Positions 1 to 6,667 of a DNA stretch of 64,000 nucleotides are shown here, one piece after another (the first letter of the stretch is position 1; every line of letters starts with the position of its first letter). The DNA is taken from the NCBI RefSeq assembly GCF_019422935.1, contig NZ_JAHZCJ010000012.1, positions 72,638-136,637 on the forward strand, read 5' to 3'. The DNA comes from Desulfovibrio sp. (lineage in GTDB: Bacteria; Desulfobacterota; Desulfovibrionia; Desulfovibrionales; Desulfovibrionaceae). The position numbers were made by a program, and so were the translations under genes. A model generated the notes under the pieces. It saw only the letters and a program-made list of their open reading frames with translations, had not been told where the DNA came from and did not search any database.

Positions 1-110
1 CCTCCCTGCCTGTAAAAAAAATATTTCTCTGCTGCGTCTTTCACACGGGTGCCCTTTATTAACAGACGCAGTCCTTGTGATGCCGCTTCAAAACTGGTAT
101 GGTGGCTTAT

Positions 111-356
111 ATGAAAGAGCTTGATCCGCACACCATCCGCCCATGCCTTGCATGCGGCGGCACCAATGTCCATCTGGAATCCATGCTCCCCCCTGGTCGC
201 AGGCAGGAGGTATGGCGCGTTGTCTGTTCTTGCGGGCAAACCTCTCAGCAATGGTCGGTGTCGCAGGGTGCAGCCATCCGCGCATGGAACCGTAACCTTG
301 CCAGCGAACACGACATGGATAAAATCGCCGCCCCCAGCGTAGCCCTCAAGAATTGA
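111..356 (+). CDS. Lar-like small zinc-finger phage protein
   Basis: This 81-residue protein has the Lar (restriction alleviation) pattern: a CLACGG cysteine pair near the N-terminus, a second CSCG pair about 28 residues later, and a closing AIRAWN motif. Lar proteins of lambdoid phages modulate type I restriction, but most family members are uncharacterised, so the function is inferred from family. The start at 111 is preferred over 99 because a GGTGG stretch lies just upstream of it. It is transcribed away from the window edge and toward the 3' end of the repressor gene. Confidence 0.6.
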   Translation: MKELDPHTIRPCLACGGTNVHLESMLPPGRRQEVWRVVCSCGQTSQQWSVSQGAAIRAWNRNLASEHDMDKIAAPSVALKN

Positions 357-526
357 CCGCAGGCTGACCCCGCGCAGCCCAGTAGCTGCCCCGCCTCTAA
401 GGCTCAGGCTTTGTTTTGCCAGACCGTGCTGGTGGGGCAGATATCTGCTGCGTATGGCTGACGCTGCACTCCAGCCGAGGTCGAGCCCCTGTGTGCGCCA
501 ACCGTGCCGCATACGGGTTGATTGGC

Positions 527-1201
527 TCAGTCCAGCTCCCGCCCCACCCATACGGCCCTGCCAATGATACGCACCAGCCCGCCCAGTTGCTCGCTGGTAT
601 CGGCTTCGATAGGGGCAAAATCCGGGTTTATGCTGGTAAGTATGAGCTTGCCCGGCATGGCATCCAGCACCTTGAGATAGACCATGTCTTCCACACCCAC
701 AGCGTATATGCGCCCAGGCACTGGTTCACGCTGGCTCTGGTCTATCAGCACCACGTCATTGTTCACAATACGGGGCTGCATGCTGTCGCCGGAGACGCGC
801 AACAGCACCATCTGCGCAGGGTTGCCCTTGCGCCGCAAAAAATCCCACCTGAAGGCATAGTGCCGCAGCACCTCGCCGCCGCTTTCAAAACTTTCTGTCC
901 CAGCAGAGAGCCGGGCCTCAGCCATGGGAACCATCATAAGCCGCGCTTCAGGCGTCTGCGCCATACCGTTGCCGCAATCACCACGCCCGGCCAGCAGCCA
1001 GTCCAGTGAACACTCAAGGGCATCGGCGAGCCGCACGGCGTGACTGCCCTTGGGCATCTGCCCATTCTCATACTGCTGAATTGTCGTCAGGCTCAGACCC
1101 ACCGTGTCTGCTAGCACCTGCTTGTGCAAACCCAAGTTTTCCCTGCGCTGACGCATGCGCGCGCCAAAAGCTGATACCAGGGGCGCTTGTGCTTTCTTCA
1201 T
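527..1201 (-). CDS. Phage repressor, HTH plus S24 peptidase (cI/LexA type)
   Basis: The protein has 224 residues. An XRE-type helix-turn-helix lies at about residues 14-65 and ends in the typical SLDWLLAG segment. The C-terminal S24 domain shows the catalytic pair Ser140 (SGDSMQP) and Lys177 (YLKVL). An Ala-Gly bond at 100-101, in a VPMAEARLSAG context, is where LexA-type repressors are often cut, so SOS-linked self-cleavage is plausible but not shown. The gene reads away from the late genes, with the AT-rich control region directly upstream. It most likely keeps the phage block silent. Confidence 0.88.
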   Translation of the reverse strand: MKKAQAPLVSAFGARMRQRRENLGLHKQVLADTVGLSLTTIQQYENGQMPKGSHAVRLADALECSLDWLLAGRGDCGNGMAQTPEARLMMVPMAEARLSAGTESFESGGEVLRHYAFRWDFLRRKGNPAQMVLLRVSGDSMQPRIVNNDVVLIDQSQREPVPGRIYAVGVEDMVYLKVLDAMPGKLILTSINPDFAPIEADTSEQLGGLVRIIGRAVWVGRELD

Positions 1202-1532
1202 GTTTTTCCCTTGTTTTTTGTTGTCTTGAGATGCTGTGGCATCAGATGGCCGACCATAGGCAGTTCACATTTTTTTATAAAAAAAACGAGCTGTTTATAC
1301 ACATCTATATTTGTTTTTAGGTAATTTCAAGTTTTCCTTAAAATTCAAAGAAAACTTTTAGAAGATTGATGTCAAGATGCCATATTTCGCGTATAATTTT
1401 TAATTTATGTTAATAAATTCATAATATTAAAACTTTTCTTATAAATAAAACTTTTCCTTGACTATCCCCATAAATAGTGATTTTTCTATTTTACGGCCCA
1501 ATAAATTTAATTTCCTATTTCTGGAGCATAGC
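1202..1532. promoter_or_regulatory. AT-rich divergent control region with repeated AAAACTTTT sites
   Basis: This 331-base non-coding stretch separates the repressor from the rightward genes and is far richer in A+T than the flanks. The near-palindrome AAAACTTTT occurs at 1351-1359, 1429-1437 and 1447-1455; the last two are extended to AAAACTTTTC. An 8-bp inverted repeat (AAGTTTTC at 1329-1336, GAAAACTT at 1350-1357) includes the first. A TTGACT hexamer sits at 1458-1463, but no good -10 box follows at normal spacing. The likely role is operator and divergent promoters for the repressor and the early transcript. Confidence 0.5.
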
Positions 1533-1787
1533 ATGTCCGCATTTCCTGACGACATCCGTAACCTGAACGCTGTGCTGGATTTCTTACACTCCGGCGAGTG
1601 CGCCATCCAGCAGCCCATACTGCGCCTCGTCATCGCCCACCTGCGTCTTCTGGCTTGCCAACTGGATCGGGAACTTTCCCCGCAGTTCCTCATCCACTCG
1701 CAAACACCCCCCTCAACGCCAGAATCGCCCGCAATCAACATGTCCGCGCGCGCCTGCCAACCAGTGGAGACGCGCTATGACCAATAG
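1533..1787 (+). CDS. Small phage protein of unknown function
   Basis: This is an 84-residue protein, not recognised. The N-terminal half is predicted helical (FPDDIRNLNAVLDFLHSGE) with a second helix rich in leucine and arginine; the C-terminal third is proline-rich and probably disordered. The start at 1533 is chosen because GGAG at 1521-1524 stands at proper spacing; an upstream in-frame ATG at 1458 lacks this. It overlaps the next gene by 11 bases, so the two are probably co-translated. It is the first gene rightward of the control region, the place of a Cro-like or other early regulator, but no helix-turn-helix is evident. Confidence 0.6.
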   Translation: MSAFPDDIRNLNAVLDFLHSGECAIQQPILRLVIAHLRLLACQLDRELSPQFLIHSQTPPSTPESPAINMSARACQPVETRYDQ

Positions 1788-2409
1788 GATCATTAACCCA
1801 GTACAACCCGATAACAACCAACCAGAACCCGCCAAATCTTCGGCGAAGACCTCTGCACCGGAAGGTGATTCACGTGCACGCCGCAAAAATAATCCCGCAT
1901 GGGGCCATGCCCTGCGCATGGCTGAAACTGAAGAACAATGGAGGGAGCTTATCAACCACTTGCCAGACAACGCGCGCCAGATATGGCGGGCCCTGAATGA
2001 CATGAAACAATTCTGGGGAGTGTTGCGCGCCTTTGGCGGGCAATGCATACGCGTCCCCCGCAAAGTGCCCAAAGACAGAACTCATCCGCTGCGCAAAACT
2101 CTTGGCCTTAAATGCCTGCGCAAGCTCATGGCGACTTTTGGCGGCACAAACCTTTATGTACCCCGTTGTACAGCTCTTATGACCCGCGTCCGCCAGCATG
2201 AGATCATCAAAGGTTTTTCACGCAGCACAGGGCGCGGCTCAAGCAGTACGGCTGCGGTGTCCAGCCTGGCACGCCGCCACGGCGTATCCGACCGCCGCGT
2301 TTGGCAGATTCTGAAAAAAGAGAGCTCCGTTCCCCCGCAGGGCAAACTGCTGCTGATGCTTGGAGATTCCGCGCAAATTTCTGCCCAAAAGCAAGATAAT
2401 GCGCTGTAA
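1777..2409 (+). CDS. Mor-like transcription activator, probable late-gene switch
   Basis: The protein has 210 residues. Its C-terminal part (about residues 115-182) matches the Mu Mor/C activator pattern: a glycine pair and short strand (FGGTNLYVPR, 121-130), a helical linker, then a helix-turn-helix ending RRHGVSDRRVWQILKKE. A second, similar motif, FGGQCIRVPR, occurs at 86-95. Residues 1-45 are polar and probably disordered. Mor activates the middle promoter of phage Mu; here it is followed by a terminator and then the lysis and head genes, so it is inferred to switch on the late operon. Confidence 0.7.
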   Translation: MTNRIINPVQPDNNQPEPAKSSAKTSAPEGDSRARRKNNPAWGHALRMAETEEQWRELINHLPDNARQIWRALNDMKQFWGVLRAFGGQCIRVPRKVPKDRTHPLRKTLGLKCLRKLMATFGGTNLYVPRCTALMTRVRQHEIIKGFSRSTGRGSSSTAAVSSLARRHGVSDRRVWQILKKESSVPPQGKLLLMLGDSAQISAQKQDNAL

Positions 2410-2450
2410 CTTAAGCCAAAGGCAGCAGATTCCCTGCCCCTAAAAAATTT

Positions 2451-2477
2451 AAGCCAGCGTTTATGCTGGCTTTTTTT
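2451..2477 (+). terminator. Rho-independent terminator after the Mor-like gene
   Basis: AAGCCAGC and GCTGGCTT form an 8-bp stem with a 6-base loop, followed directly by seven T. It closes the short early transcript and separates it from the lysis and structural genes, which therefore need their own promoter. Confidence 0.85.
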
Positions 2478-2633
2478 GCCACCAATTTCTCATTTTCCGC
2501 CCAGATACCGCAAAAACAACGCATCCTGCGCCTTTGACGCTACTGAATCCTTTCAGTCTTACGCGCGCCCGGCTTTTTGGCATGTTCTCCTCACGCCGCT
2601 GATTGCGGCCACACTATGCCAAGGAGCCTCATC
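2478..2633 (+). promoter_or_regulatory. Probable activator-dependent late promoter region
   Basis: A 156-base gap lies between the early terminator and the endolysin. TTGACG at 2534-2539 could be a -35 box, but the hexamer at 17-18 bases spacing is a poor -10, as expected for a promoter needing an activator such as the upstream Mor-like protein. A small hairpin (GCCGC/GCGGC, about 2597-2611) lies in the leader. The assignment is positional. Confidence 0.25.
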
Positions 2634-3317
2634 ATGCCCAACCTGTTTGATACCGCCCATGCTTTTACCGCCAGATGGGAAGGCGGCCTCACCGATCATC
2701 CCGCTGATCCGGGCGGTCTGACCAAGTACGGTGTTTCCCTGCGCTGGGTGCAGGATCTTGCCCAGCAGGCACGGCAGGAATGCCTGCGCCAGCACAGAAG
2801 CTGCGACGGCTGTTCCGCTGCGTGTACCCCCAATTGCACATACAATGGCCTTGATCTGGATATGGACGGCGATGTGGACGCTGACGACATCCGCGCCTGC
2901 ACCAGGCAGCAGGCCGCCGCGCTCTTTAAAAAGCACTTCTGGGATGCTCTTGGCTGCGCCGCTCTGCCCCTGCCTCTGTCCGTGGCCCTGTACGATGGAG
3001 CGGTCAACATGGGGCCAGCCAGAGCCGTACGCCAGTTGCAACAGGGCATGAACGCCGTTGGCGAAGATCAGCTCGACCACTATCTGCCCATTGCCGAGGA
3101 CGGCATCCCCGGCCCGCGCACGGCTGAACTGGCCGAAGCGCTGGAATCAGCCAACCTTCAGTGGTTTGCCGCCCGGCAGATACTGCGCCTGCGCGATGCC
3201 TTTTACCGTGATCTGGCTGCCCGCCGTCCGTCCCTCAAAGTGTTTCTTGAAGGCTGGCGCAACAGGGTCAAGGCCCTGGCCCAGTATCTTGCGGAACTTG
3301 AGCGGGAGGCAAACTGA
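2634..3317 (+). CDS. Endolysin, GH108-type N-acetylmuramidase with EF-hand-like loop
   Basis: The protein has 227 residues. The N-terminal EGGLTDHPADPGGLTKYGVS segment (residues 16-35) is the GH108 active-site signature, with Glu16 the presumed general acid. The C-terminal half carries the DGAVNMGPARAVRQLQ and GIPGPRT motifs of the associated peptidoglycan-binding domain. Between them is an insert with five closely spaced cysteines (50-68) and a canonical 12-residue calcium loop at 74-85. No signal peptide is present, so release depends on the holin next door. The start at 2634 has AGGAG seven bases upstream; earlier in-frame ATGs do not. Confidence 0.85.
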   Translation: MPNLFDTAHAFTARWEGGLTDHPADPGGLTKYGVSLRWVQDLAQQARQECLRQHRSCDGCSAACTPNCTYNGLDLDMDGDVDADDIRACTRQQAAALFKKHFWDALGCAALPLPLSVALYDGAVNMGPARAVRQLQQGMNAVGEDQLDHYLPIAEDGIPGPRTAELAEALESANLQWFAARQILRLRDAFYRDLAARRPSLKVFLEGWRNRVKALAQYLAELEREAN

Positions 3318-3318
3318 C

Positions 3319-3630
3319 ATGTGGGCTCTGCTAGGAACTCTGTTGGGGGGCATTACCGGCGCTGTGGGCAAAATACTGCCCGACCGCAATAGGCAGAACG
3401 ATGCGCAAAGCCACATCAACGAGGCCGAAGTTGGCGGCGCGCCAGCAAGCATATTGCGGCTGTGGCGCTCCTTTCTTGGCTGGATGCTCTCCTTGCTGTT
3501 TTGTTGGGAGGTCGCGGGCAGGCTCATCATCATCCCCCTGCTTTTCCCGGCCTTGCGCGACCATCTGCCGCCCTCGGCCCTGAACCAGATCATGACCTTG
3601 CTGCTGGGCATGCTGGGGCTTGGATTTTAG
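3319..3630 (+). CDS. Holin-like membrane protein (GTA_holin_3TM type)
   Basis: This 103-residue protein has a hydrophobic N-terminus, a central WRSFLGWMLSLLFCWEVAG helix followed by an IIIPLLF segment, and a last hydrophobic helix at the C-terminus. The QSHINEAE...WRSFLGW layout fits the three-helix holin family first named for gene-transfer-agent release. The start at 3319 lies two bases after the endolysin stop, with GGAGG upstream inside that gene. Together they form a lysis cassette placed before the terminase. No spanin pair was recognised. Confidence 0.65.
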   Translation: MWALLGTLLGGITGAVGKILPDRNRQNDAQSHINEAEVGGAPASILRLWRSFLGWMLSLLFCWEVAGRLIIIPLLFPALRDHLPPSALNQIMTLLLGMLGLGF

Positions 3631-3711
3631 GACATCCCGCGCTCGCAATCATGGTGCAGCAAGCAGAGCCAGGCACTTTAGAGCAGGCCAGCAGGCCTGG
3701 AGGATACTGTA

Positions 3712-4125
3712 ATGATGGACATTTTTTCTTCCACAGGGGCAAGCCTGCTTGTTTTGCTTGTGCAGGGGCTGTTTGCCTGGGCCTTGTGGAGCCTGCGGCG
3801 GGCCTTTGTGCGGCAGGAGGACTACCTGCTGCACGTACAGCGCGATACCCGGCGTGAAGCCGCAACCACCCGCAGGCTCAGCGCCATAGAGGATAACCCG
3901 CGGCTCGCCCCCGATACCGCTGATATGGCAGGCCTGCACAACGAACTGGCGGCCCTGCGCGGTGAAATCCAGGCGCTCAATGTGCGCATCTCTGGTCTGG
4001 ACAGGCTGCTTGAACGGCTTGAGCACAGCTTTGAGCGGCAGGAAGACCGCCTGCGCCTCGTGCCTCAAAGTAGTGCGGCCTTCGCGTGCCGCACAGGCGG
4101 CGATGCTGCGGGAGGCTGCAACTGA
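3712..4125 (+). CDS. DUF2730-like phage protein (Mu gp25 type)
   Basis: This is a 137-residue protein with one N-terminal membrane helix (ASLLVLLVQGLFAWALWSL) and a long coiled coil (about residues 70-115, LHNELAALRGEIQALNVRI and following). This layout matches DUF2730 proteins found between the lysis genes and terminase of Mu-like phages. Their role is not known; a lysis accessory has been suggested by position only. GGAGG stands just before the ATG. The last bases overlap the next gene in a TGATG junction. Confidence 0.6.
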   Translation: MMDIFSSTGASLLVLLVQGLFAWALWSLRRAFVRQEDYLLHVQRDTRREAATTRRLSAIEDNPRLAPDTADMAGLHNELAALRGEIQALNVRISGLDRLLERLEHSFERQEDRLRLVPQSSAAFACRTGGDAAGGCN

Positions 4126-4478
4126 TGCCCCCTGCAAAACGCAAAAGCACTTGCCGCAACTCCCCCTTGCTCGACAGCCTGGAACAACGGCTCGACCTGC
4201 TCACCCGCACCCTCAGCGCAGCTGATATTGCGGAAAAAAGCATCGATATCGTCAAAGAAATAAAGGAACTGCATGCAATCCTGCGCTCCCTGCGCGATGA
4301 AGCCTCGCCCGAGGCTCCGCCCAGGATGGTGGTTGTGTGGGGCGGCCCCCCAAGCGCCGCATCCGGCAGGCTGTCCGCAGATTTGCCCAAAACGTTACAA
4401 ACATCACCCAAGGTGTCAGACACATCCGGCAAACCGCCCGCGCAGAAAATTCTGCCGCAATACGGCTCAAGCAACTAA
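4125..4478 (+). CDS. Phage protein of unknown function; candidate small terminase subunit
   Basis: This 117-residue protein overlaps the preceding stop codon and has GGGAGG upstream. Residues 12-55 form amphipathic helices (LLDSLEQRLDLLTRTLSAA and a second helix), followed by a VVVWGG strand and a polar tail. It lies directly before the large terminase, where the small subunit normally is, and no other candidate exists in the window. No DNA-binding helix-turn-helix can be identified, so the terminase role is positional inference only. Confidence 0.35.
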   Translation: MPPAKRKSTCRNSPLLDSLEQRLDLLTRTLSAADIAEKSIDIVKEIKELHAILRSLRDEASPEAPPRMVVVWGGPPSAASGRLSADLPKTLQTSPKVSDTSGKPPAQKILPQYGSSN

Positions 4479-4507
4479 CGTTTACCTGAAAAACAAGGAT
4501 ATTTTCC

Positions 4508-5884
4508 ATGTCCCAGCCTGCGCCCCATGTCATCCCCTATTGCCCTCGCCCTTTGCAGTGGCGCTTTCACGAGGAGCGAACCCGCTTCTGCGTGCTGCTC
4601 TGCCACAGGCGCTTCGGCAAAACAGTGGCGGCGGTCAATGACCTGGTGCGCCAGGCATTGCGCGTGGGCAGGCACGACTGGCGGGCAGCCTATGCCGCGC
4701 CCTTTCTTGGGCAGGCCAAGGCCGTGGCCTGGGACTACTGCAAGCAGTTTGCCGGGGCCGTGCCCGGTACGCGATTTCTGGAAAGCGAGCTTGTCTGCGT
4801 GCTGCCCACCGGGGGCCGCATCCGTCTGCTGGGAACGGAAAACGCGCAAGCCCTGCGCGGCCTGTATCTTGATGATCTGGTGCTGGACGAACCGGCAGAC
4901 ATGCCTCGCGAGGTGTGGACGCAGGTGTTGCGCCCCATGCTGGCCGACCGTCAGGGCCGCGCGCTTTTCTGCGGCACGCCTCAAGGCACGGACAACCTGC
5001 TCTATGACGTATGGCAGCAGGCAGGCGCTGATGAAGAAGGCATCTGGTCGCGCTTCCGCTTTCCCGCCTCAGAAACCGGCTACCTGCCGCAGCAGGAGCT
5101 GGCAGCGGCGCGCCGGGGTATGGACGAGGCCGAGTATCTTCAGGAATTCGAGTGCTCTTTTGCAGCGGCGGTGCGCGGTGCTTACTACGCGCCCCTGCTG
5201 GATACAGCAGAACGCGAGGGGCGCATCCGCCCCTTGCCCCACGCGCCGGAGCTTCCCGTGCATACAGCCTGGGATCTGGGCATGGATGACGCCACGGCCA
5301 TCTGGTTTTTTCAGGTGGAGCCATCAGGCTGCTGGCGCATCCTCGACTATTACGAAGCTTCCGGCGAGGGGCTGGCGCACTATGCGCAGGTGCTGGCCGC
5401 CAAGGCCCGCCCTGCCGAAACGGCGGAATCAACGGCCCCCAATCTCCCAGATGGAACCATTGCCGGACGTGGATTTGTTTATGGTAGCCACATCGCCCCG
5501 CATGACATCCGTGTGCGCGAACTGGGCACCGGGCTGAGCCGCTGGGAAAGCGCCGCCCAACTGGGCATACGTTTTACCCTGGCCCCGGCTCTCTCGTTGG
5601 CTGACGGCATAGACGCCCTGCGCCGCCAGTTGCCGCGCTTCTGGTTTGATGCGGCGGCCTGCGCCCAGGGCGTAAAGGCCCTGCGGGCCTACAGACGGCG
5701 CTGGAAGGCTGGCTCCGGGCAAAGCTCGCAGGTCGCGCAGGCAGGCTCAGGCCCCTTGCACGACTGGGCAAGCCACGCGGCAGATGCCCTGCGCTACGCC
5801 GTCACGGGCTTTCGCCCGCAGCAGGAAACAGCCTCTGGCGCGCGCCGCGCCCGCACCGACTACGATTTTTTTGGAGGACGCTGA
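4508..5884 (+). CDS. terL: Terminase large subunit
   Basis: The 458-residue packaging motor has an ATPase domain with Walker A at 34-39 (RRFGKT) and Walker B around 118-125 (DDLVLDEP). The C-terminal nuclease domain has its first acidic motif in HTAWDLGMDDAT (about 248-260) and a closing DWASHAADALRYA motif. Length and all motifs look intact, so packaging should be functional. AAGGAT precedes the ATG. The stop overlaps the next start (TGATG). Confidence 0.93.
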   Translation: MSQPAPHVIPYCPRPLQWRFHEERTRFCVLLCHRRFGKTVAAVNDLVRQALRVGRHDWRAAYAAPFLGQAKAVAWDYCKQFAGAVPGTRFLESELVCVLPTGGRIRLLGTENAQALRGLYLDDLVLDEPADMPREVWTQVLRPMLADRQGRALFCGTPQGTDNLLYDVWQQAGADEEGIWSRFRFPASETGYLPQQELAAARRGMDEAEYLQEFECSFAAAVRGAYYAPLLDTAEREGRIRPLPHAPELPVHTAWDLGMDDATAIWFFQVEPSGCWRILDYYEASGEGLAHYAQVLAAKARPAETAESTAPNLPDGTIAGRGFVYGSHIAPHDIRVRELGTGLSRWESAAQLGIRFTLAPALSLADGIDALRRQLPRFWFDAAACAQGVKALRAYRRRWKAGSGQSSQVAQAGSGPLHDWASHAADALRYAVTGFRPQQETASGARRARTDYDFFGGR

Positions 5885-6666
5885 TGCGCTTTACATACGC
5901 CCCCATTGTGGATCAACACGCCCGCGATGACGTTTTTGAACACATGGAAGCCGAAGGCCTCACAGCCAGCGCCATGAGTTCTCTGCTCAAGCCCACGCTG
6001 GCCCAGTGGCAGACAATCACCGCGCCGGAAAGAGGCGTTTTGCTGGGCTGTTACGGCCCGCCGCCGGAAGCCGCCTCTGCTTACGCGTCCACCCCGGCCC
6101 CATTGCTGGCCTGCGCCATGTTCAGTCCCCGCAGGGGGCGGGTGTGGGAGTTTGATTTCACCACCTTTCGTCAATGGGCGCGGCTGGCAGTGCCCATGGC
6201 ACACGGGGGCTTGAGCTGGGCTTTTGCAAACCTCGACTGTTCCGCCGTCATGGGGCTTTGCCCGGCCCCCAACCGCCATGCATGGAGACTGGCCGAAGCC
6301 TGCGGATTCCGCGTGCTCGGGCGCTTGCCCGGCGCATGCCTGCATACCCGCAAAAATACATGGGTGGACGGCGTACTGGTGCTCTGCACACCGCAGGACT
6401 TGTCAGCAATCATACAGCATCAACAAACGGCAATCATTAAACATAAGGAGCACGTCATGGGATTTGGAGGAGGCGGCACGCCCGATGTACCCGCAGTTGC
6501 GCCCGTTCCCAAGCAGGAAGTGGAAAAACCCGTAACCGAGGCCGCCACTGCGGCGCGCCAGAACCAGAAAGACAAGGCCGCCAAGGCGGCGGGCATCAAC
6601 GGCTCTGTGTACACCAGCCCGCTCAACCGCGCGGACGCAACGCGCAAAACCCTGCTGGGGCAGTAG
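5884..6666 (+). CDS. Phage GNAT-like acyltransferase joined in frame to a small glycine-rich protein
   Basis: The open frame is 260 residues long. Residues 1-180 look like the GNAT-related phage proteins that sit between terminase and portal in podoviruses, ending with NRHAWRLAEACGFRVLGRLPG, a typical acyl-CoA-binding helix and strand. Residues 192-260 (MGFGGGGTPDVP and following) look like an independent small polar protein. There is no stop between them, but an AAGGAG ribosome site and ATG lie at the join. The frame may produce both a fused and a free C-terminal product. The target of the acyltransferase is unknown. Confidence 0.65.
   Translation: MRFTYAPIVDQHARDDVFEHMEAEGLTASAMSSLLKPTLAQWQTITAPERGVLLGCYGPPPEAASAYASTPAPLLACAMFSPRRGRVWEFDFTTFRQWARLAVPMAHGGLSWAFANLDCSAVMGLCPAPNRHAWRLAEACGFRVLGRLPGACLHTRKNTWVDGVLVLCTPQDLSAIIQHQQTAIIKHKEHVMGFGGGGTPDVPAVAPVPKQEVEKPVTEAATAARQNQKDKAAKAAGINGSVYTSPLNRADATRKTLLGQ
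6457..6666 (+). CDS. Internal-start small glycine-rich protein (alternative product)
   Basis: This is a 69-residue in-frame product of the previous gene. AAGGAG at 6445-6450 stands six bases before ATG 6457, one of the best ribosome sites in this operon. The protein starts with MGFGGGG, continues with a Pro/Val-rich stretch and a charged helix rich in Ala, Gln and Lys, and ends in TRKTLLGQ. Similar short proteins are encoded separately before the portal gene in related phages (from memory, not checked). Function unknown. Confidence 0.5.
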   Translation: MGFGGGGTPDVPAVAPVPKQEVEKPVTEAATAARQNQKDKAAKAAGINGSVYTSPLNRADATRKTLLGQ

Positions 6667-6667
6667 C

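Noticed and set aside
416..1009. A 197-residue plus-strand frame opposite the repressor
   Set aside because: Shadow of the repressor gene, which has clear HTH and S24 motifs; the plus frame has none.
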